Shown here: positions 37,130 to 48,600 of the stretch, piece by piece
How the letters are laid out: each line of letters begins with the position of its first letter
How positions within the stretch are numbered: position 1 is the stretch's first letter
Assembly (NCBI RefSeq): GCF_030272615.1
Contig: NC_081415.1
Location: 235,051,303-235,115,302, forward strand
Origin: Cryptomeria japonica
Lineage: Eukaryota > Streptophyta > Pinopsida > Cupressales > Cupressaceae
Reading direction: 5' to 3'
DNA length: 64,000 bases
The notes under the pieces: generated by a model
The model's database searches: none
The model's input: only the letters and a program-made list of their open reading frames with translations
Told to the model about the DNA's origin: nothing
Made by a program: the position numbers and the translations under genes

Positions 37130-37740
37130 TAGGTCGCCTCCTCCCAGTCCCTTCCCTCCTTGGAGGTCGATGCTTTGGCTTTCCCTTTTTCCGCTTCAAC
37201 TTTCATTTTTGGAATGCAGTTTAGGCATCCGAAGTCGAGGTCGCCCTACAAGCTTGCCAGTAGTTGTATGGCCCTTCCTTCTTTAGCCCTATCTCTCAAT
37301 GCCCTACCAACCTCCATCCTTGCCACCACATGCAAAGCCTTCAGGACTTCATCCACCCTTGTTAATTTCGCAAAGAGTTTCATCGCTTCCCACCCCACTC
37401 GGGCTCATTCATGGCATTGGTATTTGATTTCATCCTCTGGGCCACGAATAAAAGGAAGTAATTCCTCCTGGTCGTCCCCTTGCTTAATTTGAATGCCAAC
37501 TCCCAACACCACCCACTCCAAGATTGAATCTAGGCTAATCAAAAACTCCCCATCAATCAATTTGACCAATGTGATTTTTACCTTTTCCACCTCCGGTTCG
37601 AATTCACAGGCCCACGCCATAATCAGAGAGTAAACCTCCATGTTAGTTCGATACTGGTGACTGATATGTGCCACCTCCTCTGCAAGCATCAGTCGAGTTG
37701 CCGCCCACAACTTCTGCTCCTTAAACCTGAAGAGTCGTTA
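37130..37740 (-). pseudogene. unknown protein fragment, minus strand
   Basis: A minus-strand frame beginning near 37740 reads WAATRLMLAEEVAHISHQY, MAWACEFEPEVEKVKITLVK and LLPFIRGPEDEIKYQCHE. After a TGA (near 37402) it continues in the same frame with ARVGWEAMKLFAKLTRVDEV and VARMEVGRALRDRAKEGRA to a second stop. The helix-rich, charged composition and locally higher G+C suggest a decayed coding sequence. No family recognised. The opposite-strand frame at 37160-37492 is its shadow. Confidence 0.45.
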
Positions 37741-38332
37741 TCTGTTCAAAGTGTGAAATTGGCCTCCATTGTCACCTGCAATTTCAAAATCACTTCCTGC
37801 AAAAAATGTCTTACATAAGGTACAATTCTACGAACTGCAGATTTGTCTGCAGCTGCTTCAAAGCAAAAATTGGTACACAGATCAAAAGCTAAAAAAATCT
37901 GTCTCCGTCTTATAGGCCAGGTAATGAATGTGCACGATAAGACATTAATGCCATGAGATCAGGAAAAAGATTTCCTGCCATCCTCCCCTTCCTCCGTTCC
38001 TGCAACATGTCGCAGGCAATTCCTTCTACAACAATTAATTGCCACGTTGGCATTTGTACTTTCCAAATTTGCTCGCCTGAATAGGTTGAGGACTGCAGTT
38101 GCACATTTTTAAAAATTAATACACTAAATTTATGTTGAACTTTTATATATATTTTTAAACTATTTTTGAAAATTATATATTTTAGATTTAATATTGAATG
38201 TTTTCTTTTTAATATTAAACTTTTACCTTTCAAATTGTATATCAAAATTTATATTTATATTTAGTTATTTGTTTTATTCTAGAAACTAAGTTTCATGTTT
38301 TATACTATTTTTTAATTTCAAATTTTTACAAA

Positions 38333-38430
38333 TAATATTAACATTATATTTAATAGTTATCTCAAACTATAGCACATCTTTAATTATAAATAATATTAAC
38401 ATTATATTTAATAGTTATCTCAAACTGTTG
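38333..38430. repeat. direct duplication preceding the tandem array
   Basis: ATAATATTAACATTATATTT followed by AATAGTTATCTCAAACT appears twice in succession (about 38333-38369 and 38391-38427), a tandem pair with a 58-bp period directly before the longer array. Confidence 0.7.
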
Positions 38431-39860
38431 CCCGGATTTGAACATTTTAAATTTAATTAAATAGAATTAAGTCTATAGTCTATAGACTATAAATCTCTTT
38501 TCCAGGTGGAATTTTAAAATGATTAAATAAACTTTAAAAAAAGACCTGAAAAGTAACATGAGTATGGTGATGTGCCAGAAAAATGGCAGAAGTCGTGGGA
38601 CCCACATCATCTTAAAACAGGTACCATCGACCGTTGGATGAACAAAGATCAACGGCTAGGGTGGATTTCGGCCCGAATGTGGGAAGTGAACACCTTTCTG
38701 AGAACTTCGCTCGGAATTGGACATTTTAAATTTAATTAAATATAATTAAGTCTATAAATCTTTTTTTCGGGTGGAGGTTTAAAATGATTAAATAGACGAA
38801 AAATCAAACCAGAAAAGTGACACGAGTATGGTGATGTGCCAGAAAAATGGCAAAAGTCGTGGGACCCACTACATCTTAAAATAGGTACCATCGGCCGTTG
38901 GATGAACAAAGATCAACGGCTAGGGTGGATTTCAGCCCGAATGTGGGAAGTGAACACCTTTCTGAGAACTTCACCCGGAATTGGACATTTTAAATGTAAT
39001 TAAATATAATTAAGTCTATAGACTAAATTATATTTAATTATTTTTCAGGCGGAGGTTTAAAATGATTAAATAGACTACAAATCAAACCCGAAAAGTGACA
39101 CGATTATGGTGATGTGCCAGAAAAATGGCAGAAGTCGTGGGACCCACTACATCTTAAAATAGGTACCATCAACCGTTGGATGAACAAAGATCAATGGCTT
39201 AGGGTGGATTTCAGGGTGAATGTGGGAAGTGAACAAATTTCTGAGAACTTTGCCCGAAAAAGTGACATGAGTATGGTGATGTGCCTGAAAACTCGTAGAA
39301 GTCATGGGAGCCACGACAACTGACAATAGGTACCATCGTCCGTTGGATGAGCAAAGATCAACGACTTAGGGTGGAACTCAGCCCGAATGTGGGAAGTGAA
39401 CACATTTGGGAGAACTTCGCCCGGAATTGAAACGTTTTAAATTTGATTAAATATAATTAAGTTATTAAAGCACTTTTTCGGGCGGAAGTTTGAAATTATT
39501 AAATAGACTTAAAAAACAAACCCGTAAAGTCACAATAGGTACCTTGGTCCCTTGTCCATTGGATGAGAAAAGATCAACGACTTAGGGTGGATTTCGGCCC
39601 AAATGTGGGAAGTGAGCACATTTGGGAGATCTTCGCCCGGAATTGAAACATTTTAAATTTAATTAAATATAAGTAACTCTATAAAGCACTTTTTTGGGTA
39701 GAAGTTTAAAATTAAAAAATAGACCCGTAAAGTCACAACAAGTACCTTGGTCCCTCATCCGTTGGATGAGCAAAGATCAACGACTTAGGGTGGATTTTGG
39801 CCTGAATGTGGGAAGTGAACACATTTGGGAGAACTTCACCTGGAATTGAACGTATTACAT
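38431..39860. repeat. tandem array of 200-280-bp units with an internal palindrome
   Basis: Units start near 38431, 38711, 38974, 39253 (lacking its first part), 39419, 39636 and 39838 (only the first bases), giving periods of 280, 263, 279, 166, 217 and 202 bp. Full units begin CCGGAATTGGACATTTTAAA, contain GTGATGTGCC then AGAAAAATGGCAGAAGTCGT, and a block reading CCGTTGGATGAACAAAGATC then AACGGCTAGGG. That block is an inverted pair (CCGTTGGAT and ATCAACGG). Later units lost part of the middle. No coding potential. Confidence 0.9.
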
Positions 39861-39862
39861 TT

Positions 39863-39921
39863 GATGTCCTCAGAATTTATATTGAAGTAGTGAATGTTTT
39901 GTCCTTCGGCATCGAATAGTT
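39863..39921 (+). repeat. left half of an interrupted 95-bp tandem unit plus TSD
   Basis: GATGTCCTCAGAATTTATAT through CCTTCGGCATCGAATAGTT matches 54454-54518 in the same orientation. It is the left flank of the big insertion; its last five bases TAGTT (39917-39921) are the target-site duplication. Confidence 0.85.
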
Positions 39922-40793
39922 TGTTGGGTGAATATTTTGTCACCAGCATACTAATGACAAACCATAAAATTCACACAATGCTATGCTAATAAATTAATCT
40001 CTCCTCTCATCAAGGGGAGGTTTCCTATGAAATTTCTCCTCTAATTAACAAGAAATTAAATTGGTGTGTTGGCATTGGGCATATAACTCTCTTTTTTCAA
40101 AGTTTATGTATTCTCCCTTTGCCTAGTTACAGTTTCTCTACCTCTTTAGATATTCAAAGAAAAGAACTATTAATCTAATAAACTATACTAAGAGTTACTT
40201 TTAAGTAGCACAAAGTCTCCTTTATGGTAACATTGATTTACACTGATTGTTATAAATTAAACAAGTAGAAACTTAGCTTAAAGCTCAATGTCTTTAAGCG
40301 TAAATTTCTAATCAATTAAACTACTAATAACCACAACAATACAAAGCTTACTACAAGTTACTTCCTTTATCAGCAGATTTCTCAAGCATGCTAAGAGCAC
40401 AAAGTCTATTGGCAGGATTTGAGAGCTCTTTAACCATGTAGCAATATCTTAAGATCAAATACGTAAAGATAATATGTATTCAATGGACATAGGAACATTA
40501 AATAATATAAACAAACTTATTGATACAACACAAAGTTTGCAATCAACAAAACCATTTTCTTTATTCGTTTGATTGAATTCTTATCAAAAAAGCTCAAAGT
40601 CTAAATTGGGATAAAAATCCAGCAGAGTTTTGCTAAGCATGAAAAAGATGAAAATATTTACAAAAAGGTCCTCCTTATATAGGAAAAGAAGTTGAGAAAA
40701 AGGTAGGCACAGTTGACTTATTCAACCGCACAGTCCCATTTTACTACAACTACTACATAAAGAAAACGTACAACTACATAAAAATTTACAACA
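39922..40793 (-). repeat. 3' LTR of the Gypsy element (left, normal orientation)
   Basis: Read on the minus strand it starts TGTTGTAAATTTTTATG (40793) and ends CACCCAACA (39922), with short inverted ends TGTTG/CAACA, 872 bp. A TATA box, TATATAAG, lies at 40681-40674, 112 bp from the U3 end. No clear polypurine tract precedes it, so the U3 edge is inferred from the TG start and from equal length to the right LTR. Confidence 0.7.
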
Positions 40794-42432
40794 TCTATTG
40801 GTGCAGCTGCATGAAGGAAGAGTGTCAAAAGGGGGAACTTCATTCTTGATTCTCTTCTTCGTTGGATTTCTGAAAACCTTCGAACTTGGCGAGGATAGCT
40901 TTGACCTCTACTTCGTTTGGCATCAAGGTAGAACTTGTGATGATTTGAACGCGGGATATCACATCTTGGATCTTCACATGCTTCTTCTTAACATCCTTTA
41001 GCATGGATGCGAGTACTTCAAAGCTGACTTGAATTTCTAACAATTTATCAAATGTATCAAGCAAGAAGTCTTGTCCCGTGCATTGGTCCATCAAGGAAAG
41101 AAATTCTTCGGTAATGACCTCAGCAGTGACGAGATTTTGATCACCATCATACAAATAGAAAGGGAGATCACCTACTTTAGAAAAAATAAGGTCAACCTCG
41201 TCATCACCTTCTTTCTTTTCGCGATCTAGCTCTGCAATCATTAATTTCATTGTCTTTTGTTTATGAGACAATAATGACAAGATCTGAATATACTTCTCTC
41301 TTGTGGGAATTACCTTGTTCTCAACCAGGACATCTATCCTGAAATCCTCCATTTTGCTCCAAAGGGTAGTGCTTTTCACAACTTCCTCAATTTCTTGGGA
41401 TAAAGAGGTTTTGAGTCCTTGCATCCGACTCTGGACCACTTCATAATCAGATAATAGCTCCACCATTGAACTCAGGAGATGAGAGCCTTCTGACCTTAGC
41501 TGCGAGATCCATTCATCCATTACTCGGCCCATAGCTCCTACTTGCTCAATCTTCTTGATAGCTTTAGTGTCTATTGATGATCCTATAGGTTCAACCTCTT
41601 GAGAAGATTGTGTTACCTTTAAGAGGAAGTTGGTTAACTGCTCACACTTTTGCTTCAGGATATTTTTCTCATCCCTCTCTTGATCCGGTCTTTTTAACAA
41701 ATAATTAACAGTTGTTTGAGAATCTAATTTCACACTTTCATGTGTCTCCACTCCGAGCTCCACAACCTGGGTTGACTGGAACTTGGAGCAGTTGCAAGTG
41801 TAACTGATGGTGTTGATATTGAAGCATCTAATGGAACATCTGTTGCTGGTACCTCTTCAATTATTGGTGGAAGAGTTGAGGGTGTCGTCAGTGTAACTTC
41901 AGAGATTACCAATGAAGGGATGGTTGGGACGGTGGTAGTAATGACTGGTAAATCTACCGACACCTGTTCTGCAAGCGCATCTTGTAAAGTTTCATTAAAG
42001 TCCATCATGGTAGATTCAAAAGTAGATGAAGGGATATCATCTAAAGTAGAGAAGTTGGTTATTGTAAAAAATTGACCAACGGTCTCTGATTGCGGCATGC
42101 CCATACTTAGATCTCTATCTTCATGAACATCTTCATCTTCTTGATCAGAATCGGAGTCAGAATCAATAGAGTGAACTACTACTTGTGAAGTGGTTGTCGT
42201 ATCAACTTCAACTGAATGTGGCACTTCTTCTGTCAGTACTTCCTCTTATTGAGGAATTTCACCTTCTTTGACCTCTTTACCCTTTCCATCTTCACTGACA
42301 GGTGGTTGTTCTGGCTCTTTTGCTACTGCCTCTTGTGACACTGATGATGATTCCCCTTGTTTTGACCCTTTAACTGTAAATTTGATTTTAGGCCCTTTAC
42401 CTTTTAATTGTACCACTGGAGCTGAATATAGT
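39922..42432 (-). repeat. left inverted arm (2.5 kb)
   Basis: Inverted partner of 51614-54413. Homology ends inward at ACTATATTCAGCTCC (minus strand, 42432). The left arm is about 290 bp shorter because a block matching about 52272-52566 of the right arm is missing near 41775-41785. This also breaks the accessory ORF frame. Confidence 0.9.
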
Positions 42433-44258
42433 GCTTGTGAGTCTGCCCTGTTCTTGGTTCTAGTTTCAGCTGTCATTGTCTTGCTCAATGGACCATCGTT
42501 GTTGTCATCATCTCCTGAACTAGTGGGAAACTGTTTCATCTTGAGATTCTTCTTTAGCAACCAAGCATTGGTGTTTGCTATGATAGGAGAGATCCTTTTA
42601 GTAATGGACTTGCTTTCCTTCTTCGACCATTGCACAAGTGGGAGTGGGGAGTCAGCAATCTTCTTCTCATAGTAAATAGGATCTACTATGTCATATGTGT
42701 CTTCCATAATCATTGGGATCTTAGCTAGATCTAGATTCTCAATTTGTTTCAGAGTAAGGCAGCTAAAGTCCATCCTCCTTATATCCTCCTCATCTTGACA
42801 GTCCGCCCAAACATCTTCAAACCTATAGACATGAGTGTATGTCCTTTTGAGCTTGCTCTTTATACCCCGAAAATCAAAATCAGTTTGGGCCTTGAATCTT
42901 CTCATGGTATTCCACCTCATCTCCTCCTCCATATTTTTGGCTTTGGGATTAGTTAGCACGGAATACCTACCAATTGACTCTGGGAATTTCAGCCCAGTCT
43001 TGTGTGCTTGTGATTATTTCTCATGCACACTAATCAGTTGTCTACACAGCTCCATAAGGATAATTTTATCTGAAGGAAACCTTGGAAGAATAAAGGGCTC
43101 ACCTGAGAAGCATCCAATCTGGATATAGGTAAATGTGGGGAATTGAAGGAAGACACACCCAAAGTAGGAAACCCTACTATAAGCGGCCTCTGATATTCTT
43201 CTCTTATATAGGCCTTTATCAAAAATGCACTTCCAAACAACAAAGAAAGCATCATTAACCCTCCTATAATGATTACCTTGATTTTTGATAGTGAGTTGAT
43301 CATAGTATTCCCAAACAGGCACTATTCTTCTGTCACCCTTAGTTGACAAGCCTGGATATTGCCTCATAGAGGCAGTTGCGTAAACCAGGTATGAGGTCAT
43401 ATAAAACTTCAGTGCTACCTTGACCTCTTTCAGTTCGGCGCAAAGCACATCACTAATTTGTTCTCCCCAATCAATTCTTGCAGCTCCCTTTCTGATTATA
43501 TTCATATAGTAAATCATCCAGCTTTGGAAATAATGAGTCTTTTAATCCCCTCACTCTGGATAACATGGTGACCATGTCATTATATTCTTCATTAAAATCA
43601 CTCCTATGGAAAGACTTAGGCCATCAGGAGGTGAGGGAGGATCTAGCAGTTGAGAGATAAATAGTATTGATCACCTTTTTGCATTTATCTTCATGTTTCT
43701 CGTAGTACTCTTGAGCACTCTCTTGAGAAATATCAGCCACTTCTTCTGCCAATGAGCCTTTGAAAATACTATTGAAGAATACGATGTCTAGAGTCATTAT
43801 GACCTTCTAATCATCATCCTTTACCTGTCTTGTGCTTGGATCAAAGTGATCAGCCACTGCTAGTACAAATTTAAGATCATGAGCCGCACTGGGAAAGATG
43901 CATACTTATGCAGCTCAGATTTGATTAAACTGGTCAGGTGTGCAGGAGCCTTCTTAACCCGGTCAAGAAACTCTTGCATGTCAATGTGGCCAATTTTAGT
44001 GTCCCTGATCTCCTTAATGTTAGAATCCACTGAACTTTCAGGGTACATATTCAAGTACCTATCATACTTGTATTTCATCTTTTTTGATGATGCCTTACTC
44101 GGAGAAGGTTGTCCTGAGGAAGACTCAGGCTTACTGTGGGAGAGCTTTGACATTCGTGCACAATGACTGCATTCAACACTAATGATTAACCATTCATCAT
44201 TATCAAAAATCATTTTTTTCTCAAACGGATCAAAAAAACGGGACTCAAAATAGGCCAA
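40840..44258 (-). pseudogene. accessory ORF downstream of pol, unknown family, coiled coil
   Basis: A third ORF between pol and the LTR, about 1,100 codons when intact. N-terminal part from 44258 (MAYFESRFFDPFEKK, then a Ser-rich stretch and DRYLNMYPESSVDSNIKEIR). Middle part 43517-43014 (YATASMRQYPGLSTKGDRRI, VPVWEYYDQLTIKNQ). Then 42959-42246 (FRGIKSKLKRTYTHVYRFED), acidic and Pro/Thr-rich linkers, and a charged, heptad-rich C-terminal half from 41763 (SEGSHLLSSMVELLSDYEVV, EVKAILAKFEGFQKSNEEEN). The first, third and fourth segments share one frame; stops, frameshifts and the 290-bp deletion break it. No family recognised. Some plant Gypsy lineages carry extra ORFs here; function is unknown. 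Confidence 0.6.
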
Positions 44259-44281
44259 GGAGTAAAAACTGCTAAAACAGC

Positions 44282-44787
44282 AGGTCGGAGAAAAAAGTCC
44301 GACCTACTTCTTTACCAACAAAAATTTGCACATTAGACTTTAAAGTCCGAAGTGCAAATTTGTGAAAGGATATCAACACATCAGAATTTAAAGTTCGAAG
44401 TGTTAATCTGGGGAAGACATTTACATATCAGACTTTAAAGTTCGATATGTTGAGAAAAAACCTCAAATGAGCACATTGGACTTTAAAGTCCGATGTGTTA
44501 ACTAGAAAAATTTAGAGGCACATCGGACTTTAAAGTCTGATGTGCTTCTTAGGGGAAGGATAGCTGGTTGGCATGTCAGGTTTTGAAACCCGATATGCCG
44601 ACTGATTCCCCTCTGCATATCGGATTTTGAAGTCCGATATGCAGAGGGAAAGATCCCGCATATCGGACTTTAAAGTCTAATATGCAGAGGGACTGATCTC
44701 CAACAGCATATCAGATTTTCAAATCTGATGTGTAGGGAAGATAAGTGGGTCCAGAGAACAATCAGGTTTTGAAACTCGATTGTTCTC
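44282..44787. repeat. palindrome array A: 11 hairpins, about 48-bp pitch
   Basis: Imperfect palindromes at 44282-44305, 44322-44361, 44375-44404, 44423-44450, 44470-44499, 44518-44545, 44570-44599, 44610-44647, 44658-44685, 44706-44733 and 44754-44787. Most share the core CGGACTTTAAAGTCCG or variants (GGTTTTGAAACC). The outer arms differ among units (TTTGCAC, AACACAT, GCACAT, CTGCATAT, GAGAACAAT), yet each left arm is matched by its complement on the right, with 1-5 mismatches, many of G-T type. Centres are mostly 43-53 bp apart. The array lies directly upstream, in sense, of the accessory ORF. Confidence 0.92.
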
Positions 44788-45033
44788 CAAAACAAAAGGA
44801 AGCAAGCACAAACAAAAGGAAGAAGAACGAAAAAAAGTGAAGAAGAACAAAGGAAAACAAAAAACTAACCTCTACCGCTTTGATCTGATAAAAATCCGAG
44901 GCGTGAGTAATGAAAATGGGGGTGGAGGCGCGCGACACAAACCAGAAATGGAGATTAAAACGCAAAGATTAAATTTTAAGAAGCTTTTAAGAAAACCCTA
45001 ATTAGCAATAAATGCTAATTAATATAACCCGCA
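44788..45033. other. spacer between the palindrome arrays
   Basis: A-rich on the plus strand (AAAGGAAG-type repeats near 44790-44860). A 67-codon minus-strand frame here is Phe/Leu-rich and looks like a consequence of the A-rich composition, not a gene. Confidence 0.5.
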
Positions 45034-45273
45034 GTTGCATGTCGGGTTTTAAAGTCCGACATGCAACCTAGGGGTATTTGCATGTTGGACTTTAAAGTCC
45101 GACACGTAACTGACACAAAAAACCTCATGCAGTTCGGACTTTAAAGTCCGAACTGCAATCCAAAACAAACTGCTGGCTACAACAAAACTCAAATACACTT
45201 CGGACTTTAAAGTCCGAAGTGTATTTGATTTACAAAGACCCCTACAGTTCGGACTTTAAAGTCCGAACTGCAG
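45034..45273. repeat. palindrome array B: 5 hairpins, two perfect
   Basis: Units at 45034-45067, 45079-45108, 45128-45157, 45190-45227 and 45242-45273 carry the same core CGGACTTTAAAGTCCG. Two are perfect: TGCAGTTCGGACTTT plus its reverse complement (30 nt) and a 38-nt one with arm CAAATACACTTCGGACTTT. It is separated from array A by about 250 bp without hairpins. Confidence 0.93.
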
Positions 45274-45604
45274 GTTAAACTGCAATTCTAAGAAGCAAAG
45301 AAAACAATAAAAATGAAAAGCGAAGAACAAAATGAATTAACCGACCAAGTCGATTAAGCTCTCCCAAAGACCATAAGGTACGAAATGGACCAGTTTCGTA
45401 GGGTTGCCTCACGATTTTGGCCAAACTGAAATCGAGGACAACAGCTGGCTCTGACTGGGGAACAAGCTGCACCACTTGAAGCTTGTAGAATCCAGAACTT
45501 TGAGTTCCTGTATCCATTGGGCTATAGAGTCAAGTGACGAAAAACTAAAAAAGAAAAGAATATAAATTTTTTACAAAAAGGTAAAACTTCCTTTACATTG
45601 CTCT

Positions 45605-48600
45605 CTATTGAGTAAAGAGCTTCAAATGTTCTCCGCTATGAGGTAGCGATAATGGGATACCATCTGTATATGCAAGTAAGTAGCTATGCTCACCACATAC
45701 TTCATGAATAGTGAATGGACCTCTCCACAAGGAATCAAAATTTCCATGCAAGCCTTTTGGTTCCCTCCTCTTGTCCCATAACAAGACTTGATCACCAACT
45801 GAGAAGCCACGGGAAGTTGTTTTCCTATCAAACAATATCTTCACTTGGCTTTGGTGTGTAGCAATCCTATCTACCACTTCAGTCCTTGTTTCTTCTAGTT
45901 GAGAAAGAAACATAATTCGCTTATCTAGTGAATCTTGATATGTGTTGTCTTCAGTGGCCTTAGTGAGCTTTAGTGCTGGAAGTTCCACAGTGATCAGAAT
46001 CTCGGCATTCAACCCATACAAAAGTTGAAAAGGTGACATGTCGATTGCTCTTTTTGGAGTTATACGATCCACCCATAGTGCATCATAAAGAGCTTTATGC
46101 CAAAACCGTTGTTTCTCATCAACAAGTTTCCTCATGATAGTGACCAGGTTCTTGTTGCTTGACTCAGCCTAACCATTTCCTTATGGATAATAGTCAGATG
46201 AGTGAGAAAGAATTATCAAAGCAAAAATCAATTATCTCATAAAACAAAAAACATGAAGCATTATCAGCTACAATCTTATGAGGAACACCAAACCTTGAGA
46301 TGATGTTCTCCTTTAGAAACTGACAAACCACCCCTGAGGTAGATTGCTTAGTTGGAATTGCTTCCACCCACTTGGTGAAGTAATCCATTGCTGTGAGGAT
46401 ATATATGTGACCTGCGCTTGATGTTGGATTGACAGGTCCAATGAAGTCCAATCCCCACTGTTTGAAAGGCTCTTCAATTATTACTGGCTTTAATGGAAGT
46501 GCAACTAGTTTAGGCTTGCCAACAAATTGCTGACATTGCTCACACTTGTGAACCCAACTGTATGTATCTTTAAATAATGTTGACCAATAATACCTAGCAT
46601 GCAAGATTTTGTGTGCAGTAACAGGGGTAGAAAAATGTCCTCCACAAGCAAGATCATGGAAAGATTGAAGTAACCTTACTTGTTGTTGTTTGTCCACGCA
46701 GCGCAGGAAATTGTCGTCCAGACCCTTCTTGTCCTAACCATTATCCCATAGGACAAAATTCACTGCTTTGAGCCCTAAAGTTTGCTTTTCTTTCCTTGAT
46801 AGATGTGCGAGACAATCTCCATATGTCAAGAGATACGCCAAGTCGGAATACCACTCGTCAGTAGTACTAACGAATAGAACATGAGGAAGATCTTGATTAA
46901 TACCTTCTTTTTCAAGTACCACTTCATCTATTGTTTTATTGTCAGCTATCAACTGACATAGACCTTTCTCATGAACCAACTTAGTGGGCTTGATTTCCAT
47001 ATCATATTCTTGAATCTTGGCAACCCAGTTGCCCCTTTTAGTCCCTAACTCTTGTTGTGTCAGAATAGACTTGACAACAACATCGGGAACAAGAGTAACG
47101 ACATGTGAATTCAGAATATAGAACCTGAAATGTTTAACTGCTTTCACTACAACAAAAGCATGCTTCTCCATTTCTGAGTATTTCAACTCATGAGCTTTCA
47201 ATGGATAGCTCATGAATGCGATAGGTGATTCCACACCTTCACTATTTTTTTGGAGTAGTATAGCTGAACAAGTATGATCTAACACATAGCTATACATAAT
47301 GAACTCCTTAGTATAATCTGGGCATACTAAGACTGGAGCGTTTGCCATGGCTTCTTTGATTTGATGAAAAGCTTGCTTTCCTTATGGAATTACCCTTCAT
47401 CATATTGACTATATGACAAGTTTGTTCGGCAAAATCGGGAATGAATCTTCCTAGGAAATTAACTTTTCCGAAGAAAGAATGAACGACAGTCTAACTGGTC
47501 GGCAATGAAAGGTCACAGATTGCTTTTACCCTTTCCGCATCAATTTTAATACCTTCCATCAAAACAATATGCCCAAGCAGTTTACCTTCAGTGACCCCAA
47601 AAAAAGACTTCTTGGGATTGAGAGAGATTCCATGCTAGTGGCATTTTTCTAAGACTTGTTGTAGATGGGAAAAATGATCTTGACGTTCCTTAGAATAAAC
47701 TGCCAAATCATCTAAATAGACAACAATGAACTTACCAAGAAAACTTCAGAAAGCCAAATCCATTGCACGTTGGAAATTTTCTCCAGCATTTATTAACCCA
47801 AAAGGCATCTTGCGATATGCAAAGGTACCCCAAGGCATGGTAAATGCGGTCTTGTGCTGATCTTGTTCCAACACTTCAACCTGATTATAGCCTAAAAATC
47901 CATCCAACATGGACATCATCTTTGCTCTAGTAACAACTTGTAGGACATGATCCATGACAGGCAGAGGATAATTATCCTTCAAGGATGCCTGATTCAAGTT
48001 TCAGGAAATATACACATATCCAAATTTCACCATTCTTCTTACGTACAGGTACAATGTTAGCAATCCAAGAAGAATGGTGGATGGGGAAGATTATCCTTGC
48101 TTTCAACATCTTTTGTACTTCAGCAAAGATAGTGTTAGAGATTTTTGGGTTATATTTCCTTTGCTTCTGTTGGAAAGGCATAATACCTGGTTTCAATGGA
48201 ATGTCATGGCGGAGTTCTTCGGGACGAAAAGAATTTAGATCTTCATAGGAGTATGCTAAGACGTCAACATACTGCTGTAATAATGCAACAAATTTCTGTC
48301 TTTCTCCCTGTGAGCAACATTTTCCAATGTTAATCATTTAGGGATTGTCCTTAGTCCCAATGTTTATTTGTTCATATTCCATTGACCCTGTAGTTGATCT
48401 TTGCTGCTTCTTAACATAGCGATCATGCTTGTCAAAAAGCTTTTCTAGCGAAACTAGACCCTTGGGGATCTTGTTTCCTTTTAATTGCAGAAATTTTTCT
48501 CCTGTTTCTGTGTCAATACTTTCAATTGCATCCTTTGAAGGATAGTGACTACTTTCAAAGTACAGATCATCAAAATTATCAGAAGTTTGTAAGAAATTTA

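Noticed and set aside
37160-37492. 110-codon plus-strand frame
   Set aside because: Complement of the more protein-like minus-strand frame; Ser/Thr/Leu composition is typical of antisense reading.
44282-45273. CRISPR-like array
   Set aside because: Regular spacing and repeated cores look superficially similar, but the units are palindromes with variable arms inside a plant retrotransposon, without unique equal-length spacers or cas genes.
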